A stretch of DNA of 64,000 bases, taken from NCBI RefSeq assembly GCF_018596315.1, contig NZ_JAHEAG010000003.1:674180-738179 (forward strand), given 5' to 3'. The translations under genes and the position numbers were made by a program. Below the pieces are notes generated by a model, which was not told where the DNA came from, searched no databases, and saw only the letters and a list, made by a program, of their open reading frames with translations. This document shows positions 1-8,751 of the stretch, piece by piece. How positions within the stretch are numbered: position 1 is the stretch's first letter; each line of letters opens with the position of its first letter. This stretch comes from Bradyrhizobium sp. SRL28. GTDB taxonomy: Bacteria; Pseudomonadota; Alphaproteobacteria; Rhizobiales; Xanthobacteraceae.

Positions 1-2623
1 CCTTCTCGCGCGACATGAAAGACATCACACCGACGACATGCCCTTGCACCAACAAGGGAAATGAAGCGCCGGAGTTCGTGCCGTCAGTGCGTGCTGTACC
101 GTGAAACGCCGCGGCGCGCGGATCGCTGAGGTAATCGTTGATGATGCAGGCCTGCTGCGAACGTATCGCCGAACCGCAAAGCCCGCGCCCCTCCGGGTGC
201 GCCTCGCTGGTCGATATCACTGCCCCGCGGGCGCTGGAGGCGGTGGGACCGTCGGCGGCCACGACGTCGAGAAAATCGCTGTAGGGCGTTATCATCGCGA
301 TGGAGGTCAAGGTAAACTTGCCACCCTTCGCCGCCGCTTCGCACACCAGCGCGAACAGTTCCGCCCGCGACGACGCGCGGATGATTGCCTCGTTGGTTGC
401 GCTCAGCGCCGCCAGCATGCGCGTCAGGCGCTCCTTCTGGATTTCGGTCCTCGCCTTGTCGTCGGCGCGGTCGAAATTCTCCAGCGCGAATGACACATTG
501 TCGGCCAATCGTTGCAGCAGTTCCGAAAATTCGGGCGTGAAGGTGTCCTTGTCCAGGGACATGTAAATCATGACGCCGACGGGCTCGCCGCGAACCAGCA
601 GGGGGAAGGCAGCGCCTGACTGAGCGCCGTAGGAGCCAACGATGGCCTGGAAAGCGGCGACGCGATGGTCGGTCACATAATCATTGGTGATGCAGGGCCG
701 CCTGGTTCGGAACGCCGTTCCGCTGAGCCCACGGCCCTCGGGACGGGCTTCATCCACCGACAACCTGACGTGCCGCGTCGTCTCGGCAGCCGGCCCTGCG
801 GCGGCGACGATCCTGAGAAGGTCGCTGCCGGAATCGGCCAATGCGATGGTGGTCGACGTAAACCTGCCACCACCCGCCGCGGCTTCGCATACCAGATCGA
901 ACAGCTCCCCGCGGGATTTGGCCCGCATGATGGCTTCGTTGGTCGCACTCAGCGAAGCGAACATCCGCGTCAGGCGCTCCTTCTGACCCTCGGTCCTCGC
1001 CTTCTCGTCGGCGCGATCGAAGGTGCCTATCGCGAACGACACGTTCTCGGTGAGCCGCTGCAGCAGTTCGGAGAATTCGGCCGTGAACGTGTCCTTCTCG
1101 GAGGAAATGAAGAACATCACGCCGACGGGCTCGCCCGAGACCAGCAGCGGAAAGGCCGCGCCCGACATGGCGCCGTCGCTGTGAATGAACTGATGGAACG
1201 CAGACCCTCGCGGATCCGCACGCAGGTCATTGGCAATGCAGGCCTGGCGCGAGCGGAATGCGTTGCCGCAGAGCCCGCGTCCTTCTGGATGATCCGCGTT
1301 GATCGAAACCTTCACCCGGCGCATGTTGCCGGCCGTCGACCCCGCCACGGCCACCATGTCGGTGTAGTCGCTGTCCGACCTGGCCAGCATGATGCTGGTC
1401 GAGTTGAACCGGCCGCCCTTTGCGGCAGCCTCGCATACCAGCTCGAACAGCTCCGTGCGCGACGTTGCACGAACGATCGCTTCGTTGGTCGCACTGAGCG
1501 CCGCCAGCATGCGCCCCAGCCGTTCCTTCTGTGCGTCGGCTCTCGCCTTTTCGCCGGCACGCTCGAAATTGTCCAGCGCGAACGAAACGTTCTCCGCGAT
1601 CCGCGCCATCAGCGCGACGATCTCTTCGTCCTCCGCCCACAATTTTCCGACAAAGAACAGCAACACGCCGATGCTCTCGTCGGCCTTGATCAGGGGAACG
1701 GCGACGCAGGCGGTGACGCCGGTCTCCCGTGCGGCCTGGTGCCAGGGCTGCCCCTGCGACGAGTTGAGGATATCGTTGTTGACGGCAGGCTGCTGGGTTC
1801 GGAATGCCCTGCCGCAGACGCCCGTTCCATACGGGTTGCCGGCATCGATCGAGAACGGCGCCCGCATGATCTGTTCGACGATTGCGCCGGTGCCTGCGGC
1901 CGGCTTCAGCCAGATCGAGTCCGGCTCCGCGAGCAGGACCACTGTGGCCGCGGATTTGCCGCTGTGTACCGCAGCATCGCAAACGCGCTGATAGAGCTCC
2001 TGTTCGGTCTTGGCGCGCAGAATGGCTTCGTTGGTCGCGCTGATGGCGCCGAACATCCGGTTCAACCGCCGCATGGTGCGCTCGCCGTTCTTGCGCGCGG
2101 CCTCATGGTCGAAATTGTCGAGCGCAAAGGAAATGTTTGCCGACACGCGCTCCAGCATCGAGACGAGTTGCTCGTCGATCGAGTGCGCCTCGCGCCGCGA
2201 AACGAGCAACACGCCGACCCTCTCGCCGTTGCAGATCAGCGGCAGCGCTGCCGCCGCGCCCACCTGGTTGGCCTTGGCGCCCTCGCGCCAGGCCAGCGAG
2301 TGCTGGTCGTTCAGAAAATCGTTGCTGACGCATATTCGCCGGTCGCGGAAGGCCTGCCCGGAGACCCCGGAACCCTCGGGCGTACCGGCCACGGTCGAAA
2401 TATCGATGCTGCGCAGGCGCGGAACGTCGTCGCCACAGCCGGCGGCGAAGCGCAGGAGATTGGTTTCCGGCTCCAGCAGGAAGATCGCCACGGCCAGGAA
2501 GTCCCCGACCGAGAACGCGGCTTCGCAGACCTTCGCGTACAGCTCTTCAGGTGATTTGGCGTACAGAATCGCTTCGTTGGTCGCATTCAACGCCGCGAAC
2601 GTCCGCGCGATATCGGTCTTCAC
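1..2623 (-). CDS. Tandem multi-GAF sensory protein (3' end outside window)
   Basis: The minus strand is open from a GTG at 2623 to the window edge, giving 874 codons without a stop. AGGGAG ends about 10 nt before the GTG, and an in-frame TAA lies at 2674-2672. The protein is five successive GAF-type repeats. Each opens with an ATNEAI motif, then E-L-x(3)-VC-(D/E)-A, a PEGRGLCG-type loop, a CI-x-ND motif, FPLL(V)-x-GE-x-VGV, and a helix ending ENVSFAL-x-NFDRA. ATNEAI recurs near residues 14, 196, 378, 560 and 742, exactly 546 bp apart. No signal peptide or membrane segment is seen, so it is probably cytosolic. GAF arrays of this style often precede GGDEF/EAL or histidine kinase domains; the output domain would lie beyond position 1 and is unknown. 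Long plus-strand open frames here are shadows. Confidence 0.85.
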   Translation of the reverse strand, partial: MKTDIARTFAALNATNEAILYAKSPEELYAKVCEAAFSVGDFLAVAIFLLEPETNLLRFAAGCGDDVPRLRSIDISTVAGTPEGSGVSGQAFRDRRICVSNDFLNDQHSLAWREGAKANQVGAAAALPLICNGERVGVLLVSRREAHSIDEQLVSMLERVSANISFALDNFDHEAARKNGERTMRRLNRMFGAISATNEAILRAKTEQELYQRVCDAAVHSGKSAATVVLLAEPDSIWLKPAAGTGAIVEQIMRAPFSIDAGNPYGTGVCGRAFRTQQPAVNNDILNSSQGQPWHQAARETGVTACVAVPLIKADESIGVLLFFVGKLWAEDEEIVALMARIAENVSFALDNFERAGEKARADAQKERLGRMLAALSATNEAIVRATSRTELFELVCEAAAKGGRFNSTSIMLARSDSDYTDMVAVAGSTAGNMRRVKVSINADHPEGRGLCGNAFRSRQACIANDLRADPRGSAFHQFIHSDGAMSGAAFPLLVSGEPVGVMFFISSEKDTFTAEFSELLQRLTENVSFAIGTFDRADEKARTEGQKERLTRMFASLSATNEAIMRAKSRGELFDLVCEAAAGGGRFTSTTIALADSGSDLLRIVAAAGPAAETTRHVRLSVDEARPEGRGLSGTAFRTRRPCITNDYVTDHRVAAFQAIVGSYGAQSGAAFPLLVRGEPVGVMIYMSLDKDTFTPEFSELLQRLADNVSFALENFDRADDKARTEIQKERLTRMLAALSATNEAIIRASSRAELFALVCEAAAKGGKFTLTSIAMITPYSDFLDVVAADGPTASSARGAVISTSEAHPEGRGLCGSAIRSQQACIINDYLSDPRAAAFHGTARTDGTNSGASFPLLVQGHVVGVMSFMSREK

Positions 2624-3011
2624 CGTCCCCAAGCTCCCTGCCGGCAGCGTCGGGCTGCCCCCTTGCGGATTTTATGCGTGCAGGGGGCCTAAATGCTCGT
2701 TATTGGCGACCCGGAGTTGCGATTCAGAGTAAATGTCGGACCAACGGACAGCGACATCGCTCAGGAGAACTACGGGCTCATTCACGATTCGTCAGCCATA
2801 CCGCCGGCGCGCCGGGTCGGGATGCGGGCCTGCCGAGGGCATTTTCGAATTCTGCAGAATGAAATCCCGGGCACGCGGGGACCGTGCCTGCGGCATGGCT
2901 AACAGGATATTTCCACGCTTGCCCTGCCGCCGCCGCTTTGAGACCATGCCAGCTGCGGCAACAAGCAAGACCCGCTATTCGCGCGGGCATTAAAAGGTAG
3001 AGGAAATTCCC
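2624..3011. other. Divergent intergenic region
   Basis: This 388-bp gap separates the GAF protein (minus) from the dehydrogenase gene (plus) and must hold both promoters. No convincing gene is seen. A perfect 12-bp palindrome, ATTCTGCAGAAT, lies at 2849-2860 and could be a regulator site, but a single short palindrome is weak evidence. AGAGGAAA just before 3012 is the ribosome binding site of the next gene. Confidence 0.5.
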
Positions 3012-4064
3012 ATGCCGATGGTCCAGGCCGATCGTCTCACACGCATCGGTGCGGCGCTGCTCCAAGCCGCTGGCGCGTCAGAGGAGGAAGCCCGTGCCGT
3101 CGCGGTCGGCTGCGTCAACGCCAATCTCGCCGGCCATGACTCGCACGGCGTGATCGCGATTCCGACCTATATCGACCGCATCAAGGCCGGCCATATCGTG
3201 CCCGGCGCCAAATGGACCATCGTGCAGGAATCGCCGACCACCACCGTGATCGACGGTCATTGGGGTTTCGGCTTCCACGTCAACGCCAAGGCGATGGCGC
3301 TGACGATCGAAAAGGCGAAGACCGCCAATGTGGCGGCCTGCACCGTGTTCCGCCAGAGCCATGTCGGGCGGCTCGCGGCCTATCCGCTGATGGCGATGCG
3401 GGCGGGCATGATCGGCATTGCCACCGCCGATTCCGGCCGCTCCCCGAAACATGTCGCGCCGTTCGGCGGCCGCGAGGCAAGGCTCGGCACCAATCCGATC
3501 TCGATTGCAGTGCCATCAGATCTCGAGGCGCCGTTCTATCTGGATATGGCGACGTCGGCGGTGGCGGCCGGCAAGATCGCGCTGTCGGTCGCACGCGGCG
3601 AACAGATTCCACAGGGGTGGATTATCGACGCCGAGGGACGGCACACCACCGATCCGACCCAGTATCGCAAGGGCGGTGCGCTGCTGCCTCTCGGTGGCAG
3701 CGAGGGCTACAAGGGAAGCGGCCTCGCCGCGATGGTCGAGGTGCTGTGCGGCCTGCTCACGGGCTTGGGCTTTGGCGTTGAGCCGACCGGCCGTCATAAC
3801 GACGGATGCTTCATGGCGGTGTTCAACGTCGCTGCGTTCCGCCCGTTGAAGGATTTCGAGAAGCAGGTCGGCGAGTTCGCGCGCTATCTGAAAGCGACGC
3901 CGCCGTCCGAAGGTTCGCCCGGCGTGTTCTATCCCGGAGAGATCGAACATATCCGCGAGCAGCAGCGCAGGCGCGACGGCATCGAGGTCGAGGATGCCAC
4001 CTGGGATAAACTGAAGGCGCTGGCCGCAGACTACAAGCTCGCCGCCGAGCTCGATCTGAAATGA
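3012..4064 (+). CDS. Ldh family NAD(P)-dependent oxidoreductase (malate/lactate dehydrogenase type 2)
   Basis: This 350-residue protein belongs to the type 2 malate/L-lactate dehydrogenase family (Ldh_2), which oxidises 2-hydroxyacids or reduces 2-oxoacids with NAD(P) and is unrelated to Rossmann-fold LDH. The sequence shows the family GHDSHG motif near residues 41-46 (catalytic His at about 45), QSHVGR near 115-120, a YLDMATS segment near 176-182, and a C-terminal GSEGYKGSGLA segment. Length is typical. A good ribosome binding site (AGAGGAAAT) precedes ATG 3012. It is the first gene of a plus-strand cluster with a flavin monooxygenase 25 bp downstream and an FAH-family hydrolase, which suggests catabolism of a hydroxy acid. 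The substrate cannot be read from sequence. Confidence 0.88.
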   Translation: MPMVQADRLTRIGAALLQAAGASEEEARAVAVGCVNANLAGHDSHGVIAIPTYIDRIKAGHIVPGAKWTIVQESPTTTVIDGHWGFGFHVNAKAMALTIEKAKTANVAACTVFRQSHVGRLAAYPLMAMRAGMIGIATADSGRSPKHVAPFGGREARLGTNPISIAVPSDLEAPFYLDMATSAVAAGKIALSVARGEQIPQGWIIDAEGRHTTDPTQYRKGGALLPLGGSEGYKGSGLAAMVEVLCGLLTGLGFGVEPTGRHNDGCFMAVFNVAAFRPLKDFEKQVGEFARYLKATPPSEGSPGVFYPGEIEHIREQQRRRDGIEVEDATWDKLKALAADYKLAAELDLK

Positions 4065-4089
4065 ATTCCGCCAGCACAAGGAGAACCGC

Positions 4090-5457
4090 ATGACACGGCA
4101 AATGGCGCTGGTGGGATTCCTGCAGGCGCAGAACTGCACCAATCTGCCGAGTTCATGGCGGCACCTGGAATCGCGCGACGATTCGATGTCGGCTGACTAT
4201 TACCAGGAGATCGCCCGGATTCTCGAAGCCGGCAAATTCCACATGGCGTTCTTCGACGACCGCCTGGCGATGCCGGACCGCTACGGCAACGACCACGCCC
4301 ACACCGTCGAGTACGGCATCCGCTGCGTGAAGATGGATCCGCTGATCGTGCTGACCACGATGGGCATGGTCACGACCAGGCTCGGACTGGGGTCGACCTG
4401 CTCGACCACCTATTACGAGCCGTTCGACGTCGCGCGCCGCTTCGCCACCCTCGACCTGATGTCGGGCGGACGCGCAGGCTGGAACGTCGTCACCTCGCTC
4501 AATGACGGCGAGGCCCACAACATGGGCAAGGACGCCCATCTCGAACATGACTACCGCTACGATCGCGCCGACGAGTTCATGGAAGTCGTGCTCGGCCATT
4601 GGGACACCTGGGAAGACGGCGCGCTGATCATGGACAAGACAAGCGGCCGCTTCGCCGATCCAGCCAAGGTGAAGCGGCTCGACCACAAGGGCGAGTTCTT
4701 CAAGTCGCGCGGGCCGTTCACGGTGCCGCGTTCGGCGCAGGGTCATCCCGTCATCATCCAGGCCGGCGCCTCCGGCCGCGGCCAGCGTTTTGCGGGGCGA
4801 TGGGGCGAAGTGATTTTCACCGCCGCGCGCAACGTCGCCGCCGCCAAGGAAGGCTATGCGGCGGTCCGCAACGAAGCGGCGAAGGCCGGGCGCGATCCCG
4901 ACCAGATGTACCTCTGCAACCTCACCACGCCCGTCTGCGGCGCGACCAAGGCAGAGGCCGAGGACAAGATGGCTGTCATCAACAAGCTGCCGCTGCAGAT
5001 CGATGCGCTGTCGCTGCTCGCGGAGGCGCTGAACTACGATTTTGCCTCCAAGCCGCTCGACGAGCCACTCACCACTGAGGAGCTCAAGAGCATGCAGGGC
5101 ATTTTGGGCATTCGCGACGGCGTACTCAAGAATTCAGGCAAGACCAATCCCAGCGCGCGCGACTTCGTCACCTTCTCCGGCCGCGGCCAGGTGCAGGATG
5201 CGATCGTCGGTGGCCCGGAGGAGATCGCGGACAAGTTAGAGGAGATGTTCGTCGAGCGCGGCTGCGACGGCTTTGTCATCGCGGCCACCATCGTGCCCGG
5301 CTCCTACGCCGATTTCGTCCAGCACATCGTGCCGGAATTGCAGCGCCGCGGCCTGTTTCACAAGGATTACGCCGGCAAGACGCTGCGCGAGAACCTCGGC
5401 CTGGCACGGCCTGCCGCCGGTGCCTGGAAAACCAGTCCGCGGGCCGCGGCTGAATAA
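4090..5457 (+). CDS. LLM class flavin-dependent monooxygenase (NtaA/SnaA/DszA-like)
   Basis: The 455-residue protein is a bacterial luciferase-like, FMNH2-dependent monooxygenase of the NtaA/DszA/SnaA branch. Visible hallmarks are FFDDRLAMPDRYG near the N-terminus, the RFATLDLMSGGRAGWNVVTS segment, H-D-Y-R-Y-DRADEFMEV, and PVIIQAGASGRGQRFA. These enzymes use reduced FMN supplied by a separate reductase to oxidise xenobiotic, sulfur- or nitrogen-containing substrates; no reductase gene is adjacent. ATG 4090 follows AAGGAGAACCGC. It lies 25 bp after the Ldh gene and 17 bp before the FAH-family gene, so the three are probably one transcript. A related monooxygenase lies at 25277-26665. Family is secure; substrate unknown. 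Confidence 0.9.
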   Translation: MTRQMALVGFLQAQNCTNLPSSWRHLESRDDSMSADYYQEIARILEAGKFHMAFFDDRLAMPDRYGNDHAHTVEYGIRCVKMDPLIVLTTMGMVTTRLGLGSTCSTTYYEPFDVARRFATLDLMSGGRAGWNVVTSLNDGEAHNMGKDAHLEHDYRYDRADEFMEVVLGHWDTWEDGALIMDKTSGRFADPAKVKRLDHKGEFFKSRGPFTVPRSAQGHPVIIQAGASGRGQRFAGRWGEVIFTAARNVAAAKEGYAAVRNEAAKAGRDPDQMYLCNLTTPVCGATKAEAEDKMAVINKLPLQIDALSLLAEALNYDFASKPLDEPLTTEELKSMQGILGIRDGVLKNSGKTNPSARDFVTFSGRGQVQDAIVGGPEEIADKLEEMFVERGCDGFVIAATIVPGSYADFVQHIVPELQRRGLFHKDYAGKTLRENLGLARPAAGAWKTSPRAAAE

Positions 5458-5474
5458 GAACAAGAGGAAGAACC

Positions 5475-6260
5475 ATGCGTTGGCTGAAATTCACCGCCGC
5501 CGGCAAGACATCCTGGGGCATTGTCGAGGGCGAGCACGTGATCGCCGTCAATGGCGACCCGTTCGGCGAATGGGAGCGCGGAACACAGTCGCATGTATTG
5601 AAAGACGTGAAGATCGAACTGCCGCTGATCCCGCGCACCTTCTATTGCGTCGGGCTGAACTATCTCAAACATCTCAAGGAAGCCGCCGACAAGGCCGGCA
5701 CGGTCCCGAACGTGCCTGACCGACCCGAGATCGGCTATCGCGCGCAGAACGCGCTGATCGCCCATGACGAGGATGTGGTGATCCCCGCGAGTGCGACCGA
5801 GAAGATCCACTACGAGGGCGAACTGGTGGTCGTCATCGGCAAGAAGGCAAAACATCTCACCGAAGTCAACGCGATGGATTGCGTGTTCGGCTACACCATC
5901 GGCAACGACGTCAGCGAGCGCAGCTGGCAAAAGGCCGATCGCAGCCTGTGGCGCTCAAAGAACGCCGATACCTTCAAGCCGATGGGCCCGTGGATCGAAA
6001 CAGATGTCGATCTCGACAAGATGGAAACCGTGATCAGGGTCAACGGCAAGGAGACCGGCCGCTTCCGCACCAATGACATGATCTTTGGCATCGTGCCGTT
6101 CCTCGTCGAACTCTCCAAATATTTCACGCTGTCGCCGGGCGACGTGATCTGGATGGGCACCGACGGCGCTTCGCCCGACCTGAAGGCCGGCGACGTCGTC
6201 GAGATCGACATCACGGGGATCGGGACATTGCGGAACAGGTTCGTGAGAGAGAAGGTTTGA
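5475..6260 (+). CDS. Fumarylacetoacetate hydrolase (FAH) family protein
   Basis: The 261-residue protein has the FAH catalytic fold. It shows YCVGLNY near residue 57, HYEGELVVVIGK with the acidic metal ligands, GYTIGNDVSER, an FKPMGPW segment, and a C-terminal GDVIWMGTDGA motif. Members hydrolyse or decarboxylate beta-diketo or 2-keto-enol acids at the end of aromatic or hydroxy acid pathways, using Mg2+ or Mn2+. Length matches the single-domain branch (about 250-290 residues). GAGGAAG precedes ATG 5475, 17 bp after the monooxygenase stop. Clustered with a dehydrogenase and a monooxygenase, it probably does the C-C or C-O cleavage step of the same pathway. The reaction is inferred from family and context only. 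Confidence 0.88.
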   Translation: MRWLKFTAAGKTSWGIVEGEHVIAVNGDPFGEWERGTQSHVLKDVKIELPLIPRTFYCVGLNYLKHLKEAADKAGTVPNVPDRPEIGYRAQNALIAHDEDVVIPASATEKIHYEGELVVVIGKKAKHLTEVNAMDCVFGYTIGNDVSERSWQKADRSLWRSKNADTFKPMGPWIETDVDLDKMETVIRVNGKETGRFRTNDMIFGIVPFLVELSKYFTLSPGDVIWMGTDGASPDLKAGDVVEIDITGIGTLRNRFVREKV

Positions 6261-6286
6261 GGCGCGCTCTTTCGTCATGGCCGGGC

Positions 6287-6304
6287 GTCCTCAGAAATGA
6301 GGAC
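6287..6304. terminator. Small stem-loop after the FAH-family gene
   Basis: GTCCTCA and TGAGGAC flank a GAAA loop, giving a perfect 7-bp hairpin 26 bp after the FAH-family stop codon. There is no clear T-tract, so it could be an mRNA 3' end or processing element rather than a Rho-independent terminator. It separates the three-gene cluster from the amidase gene. Confidence 0.35.
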
Positions 6305-6370
6305 AAGCGCCGAAACCGGCAGCGGGTAAGGTTCGTCCGGACGGGTACCTGAATTCCACGGAGGATCATC

Positions 6371-7882
6371 ATGGCTCGCAGCACCATCCTGCTCGGCTCA
6401 GCCCTTACGAGCCTTGTCCTCGCCGCGGCGTCTCCAGCGGTATCTCAACAGCCGATCGACCTGGATCAACTGACCGCAACGCAGGCCGCGGCCGATCTCT
6501 GCGCCGGCAAGATCACCAGCAAGGCATTGACATCGGCGGCGCTGGCGCGCGCCAAGGCAAAGTCCGAACTCAACGCTTTCATCACGCTGGATGAGGCCGG
6601 CGCGATGAAGGCTGCCGAAGCGTTCGACGCCGGCCGCAAGAAAGGCTCGTGCAAGCCGCTCGGCGGCGTGCCCGTCGTGATCAAGGACAATATCGAGGTG
6701 GCCGGGCTTCCCGCCAGCGCGGGAACGCCGGCGCTGAAGGGCTTTGTGCCGAAGAAGGATGCGCCGGTGGCGGCGAAACTGCGCGCGGCGGGCGCCATCA
6801 TCATCGGCAAGACCAACATGCATGAGCTCGCCTTCGGCATCTCCGGCTACAACGCCGCGTTCAAGACAGGCGCGGAGTCCGGGGTACGCAACGCCTATGA
6901 CGCCACGAAAATCGCCGGCGGTTCGTCATCGGGAACGGGCGCGGCGGTCGGCGCGCGGATCGTTACGGCGGGCCTCGGCACCGACACCGGCGGCTCGGTC
7001 AGGGTGCCCTGCGCGCTGAACGGCTGCGCGGCGCTGCGTCCGACCGTCGGGCGCTATCCGCAAGCGGGGATCGCGCCGATTTCTCACACCCGCGACACCG
7101 CCGGCCCGATGGCTTCCACGATGGCCGACGTGGCGATCCTCGATCGCGTCATCGCCGGCGGCAGCACGATCACGCCGGCCGAGCTGAAGCGGGTGCGCAT
7201 CGGCGTCGACAAATCCATGCTGGCCAATCTGGATGGCGATACCGAAGCCGCATTCAAGGCCGCGCTGGAAAAGCTCAAGTCTAGCGGCGTGACGATCGTC
7301 GATATCGAGATGCCAAAACTGGCCGAACTCAACGGCCAGATCGGATTTCCGCTCGCGCTCTATGAGGCCTATGACGACATGGTCGCCTATCTCAAAAAGA
7401 GCGGCAGCGGCGTCAGCATCGAGAACCTCGCCAAGGAGGTCGCAAGCCCCGACGTGAAGGGCACCTATGACGGGCTGGTCATTCCGCGCAAGCTGCCGGG
7501 ACCGAACAACACGGTCACCGACGCCAAGCCGGCCTACGACGCCGCCATCAAGACCGCCCGGCCCGCGCTGCAAGCGCTCTATCGCGATACGTTCGCCAAG
7601 AACAAGCTCGACGCCATCGCCTTCCCGACCGTGCCGAAGGTCGCGATTGCTTCAAATGCGGACTCGTCGAGCCTCGCCAACTTCTTGCTGTTCATCCAGA
7701 ACACCGACCCCGGCAGCAATGCCGGCGTTCCCGGCATCCAGCTTCCGATTGCCCTGGGCGCATCGACCAAACTACCTGTTGGTCTCGAACTCGATGGCCC
7801 CGCGGGGAGCGATCGCAAGTTGCTCGCGGTCGGGATGGCGATGGAGAAGCTGTTCGGCCGGCTGCCGCCGCCGTCGCGCTAG
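6371..7882 (+). CDS. Exported amidase (amidase signature family)
   Basis: The 503-residue protein hydrolyses amide bonds with the Ser-cis-Ser-Lys triad of the amidase signature family. Lys105 lies in PVVIKDN, the GGSSSG run at 183-188 supplies the cis-serine, and Ser209 in DTGGSVR is the likely nucleophile. Residues 1-26 look like a Sec signal peptide with cleavage after AVSQ, so the enzyme is probably periplasmic, which is unusual for a family that is mostly cytosolic. GGAGGATCATC precedes ATG 6371. It follows the FAH-family gene by 110 bp and may be transcribed separately. The natural substrate is unknown; exported amidases may release carboxylates for uptake. Confidence 0.9.
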   Translation: MARSTILLGSALTSLVLAAASPAVSQQPIDLDQLTATQAAADLCAGKITSKALTSAALARAKAKSELNAFITLDEAGAMKAAEAFDAGRKKGSCKPLGGVPVVIKDNIEVAGLPASAGTPALKGFVPKKDAPVAAKLRAAGAIIIGKTNMHELAFGISGYNAAFKTGAESGVRNAYDATKIAGGSSSGTGAAVGARIVTAGLGTDTGGSVRVPCALNGCAALRPTVGRYPQAGIAPISHTRDTAGPMASTMADVAILDRVIAGGSTITPAELKRVRIGVDKSMLANLDGDTEAAFKAALEKLKSSGVTIVDIEMPKLAELNGQIGFPLALYEAYDDMVAYLKKSGSGVSIENLAKEVASPDVKGTYDGLVIPRKLPGPNNTVTDAKPAYDAAIKTARPALQALYRDTFAKNKLDAIAFPTVPKVAIASNADSSSLANFLLFIQNTDPGSNAGVPGIQLPIALGASTKLPVGLELDGPAGSDRKLLAVGMAMEKLFGRLPPPSR

Positions 7883-7918
7883 GCTGGGGGGACGGCACCA
7901 CGGGGGCCAGACTCAAAA

Positions 7919-7954
7919 TCTCGAAAACAACCCCATGCAAAGTAGGATGGGCCC
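7919..7954. repeat. Dispersed short repeat, copy 1
   Basis: This segment contains the core AAAACAACCCCATGCAAAG followed by TAG and ATGGGCCC. A second copy lies at 29933-29968 with one base different in the 3' part and similar flanks (a CCAGA-containing stretch upstream). It falls between the amidase and LuxR-type genes, outside coding sequence. Function unknown; it behaves like a small genome-dispersed intergenic repeat. Confidence 0.7.
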
Positions 7955-7958
7955 TGCC

Positions 7959-8702
7959 CTAGTGCCTTGCAAACAGGCTGGCGACGCCGCTGCGGCGGCG
8001 GACGCCGAGCTTGGTGAAAATCCGCTCGATATGGGTACGGACGGTCGATACCTCGACCTGCAGGCGGCGCGCGATCTCCTTGTCACTGAGATCGTCCGAT
8101 ATCATTCGCGCGATCTCGAACTCGCGCACCGAGAGCTTCAGGATCGGTGAGCCATCCGCCGCAATGGCCGCAGCCCCGCCAGCCGCGCGGACCAGCGCCC
8201 CGGTGAAGGCGGGCTCGATCAGCCGCAGCAATTCCAGCGTATGGCCATCGAAATTCTCCCGGCGCCGGCTACGCCAGATCCTGACGTCGCCGATGTTGCG
8301 GGCACCGACGAAACTATAGGCGTTGACGCCCCAATGCAGTCCGTCGCGCGCGAGGAAGTCGTTGAAGAACTCGGTCCGCATCAAATCGCGTTGCGGCATC
8401 ACCTGCGTGACCAGCGTCGCTTCGCGGCGGGCCTGAAGCTTTGAGGTGATCGGATCGTGTTGCTGATAATATCGGTCGTAGGCCGCGATGTTGGCCGGGT
8501 CCATGTTCAGGTATACGGCCTTCTCGAAGCGGCCGGTTGTATCCTGCCAGACGAAGGAGGCGTAGTGATCGGCTTCCAGCAACTCCAGCAAATGGTGGCC
8601 GACCGCCTCGCGAACGTCGCGTTCGCTGAGGTCTTCGGACAGCAGCCCGAAGATGCGCGCCAGCACCCGGCTCTCGGAAGCGCTCACATACATGCGGGCC
8701 AT
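7959..8702 (-). CDS. LuxR-type helix-turn-helix transcriptional regulator
   Basis: The 247-residue protein ends in a GerE/LuxR DNA-binding domain (about residues 182-244) with L-S-x-REFEIAR, SDKEIARRLQVEVSTVRTHI and RIFTKLGVRRR. The first 160 residues look like a GAF-like sensory domain of non-quorum LuxR regulators; they carry HDPITSKL and EFFNDFLARDGLHWGVN rather than a recognisable acyl-homoserine-lactone pocket. It is the last gene of a minus-strand run that includes a TTT binding protein 49 bp upstream, and it may regulate uptake of that transporter's ligand. ATG 8702 has no strong ribosome binding site, and a second ATG lies at 8693. The signal it senses is unknown. Confidence 0.85.
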   Translation of the reverse strand: MARMYVSASESRVLARIFGLLSEDLSERDVREAVGHHLLELLEADHYASFVWQDTTGRFEKAVYLNMDPANIAAYDRYYQQHDPITSKLQARREATLVTQVMPQRDLMRTEFFNDFLARDGLHWGVNAYSFVGARNIGDVRIWRSRRRENFDGHTLELLRLIEPAFTGALVRAAGGAAAIAADGSPILKLSVREFEIARMISDDLSDKEIARRLQVEVSTVRTHIERIFTKLGVRRRSGVASLFARH

Positions 8703-8751
8703 CCTAGCGGGGAACCGCGAGCAGGGGAACCGGGCTCGCGTCCCCTGCCGC

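Noticed and set aside
665..2732. Long plus-strand open frames (up to about 630 codons) opposite the GAF protein
   Set aside because: They have no recognisable domain. The minus strand carries five clear GAF repeats with conserved motifs through the same bases; the plus-strand openness follows from high GC.
7959..8702. Quorum-sensing LuxR receptor
   Set aside because: The C-terminal HTH is LuxR-type, but the N-terminal part does not show the acyl-homoserine-lactone pocket pattern, and no luxI-type synthase is nearby.
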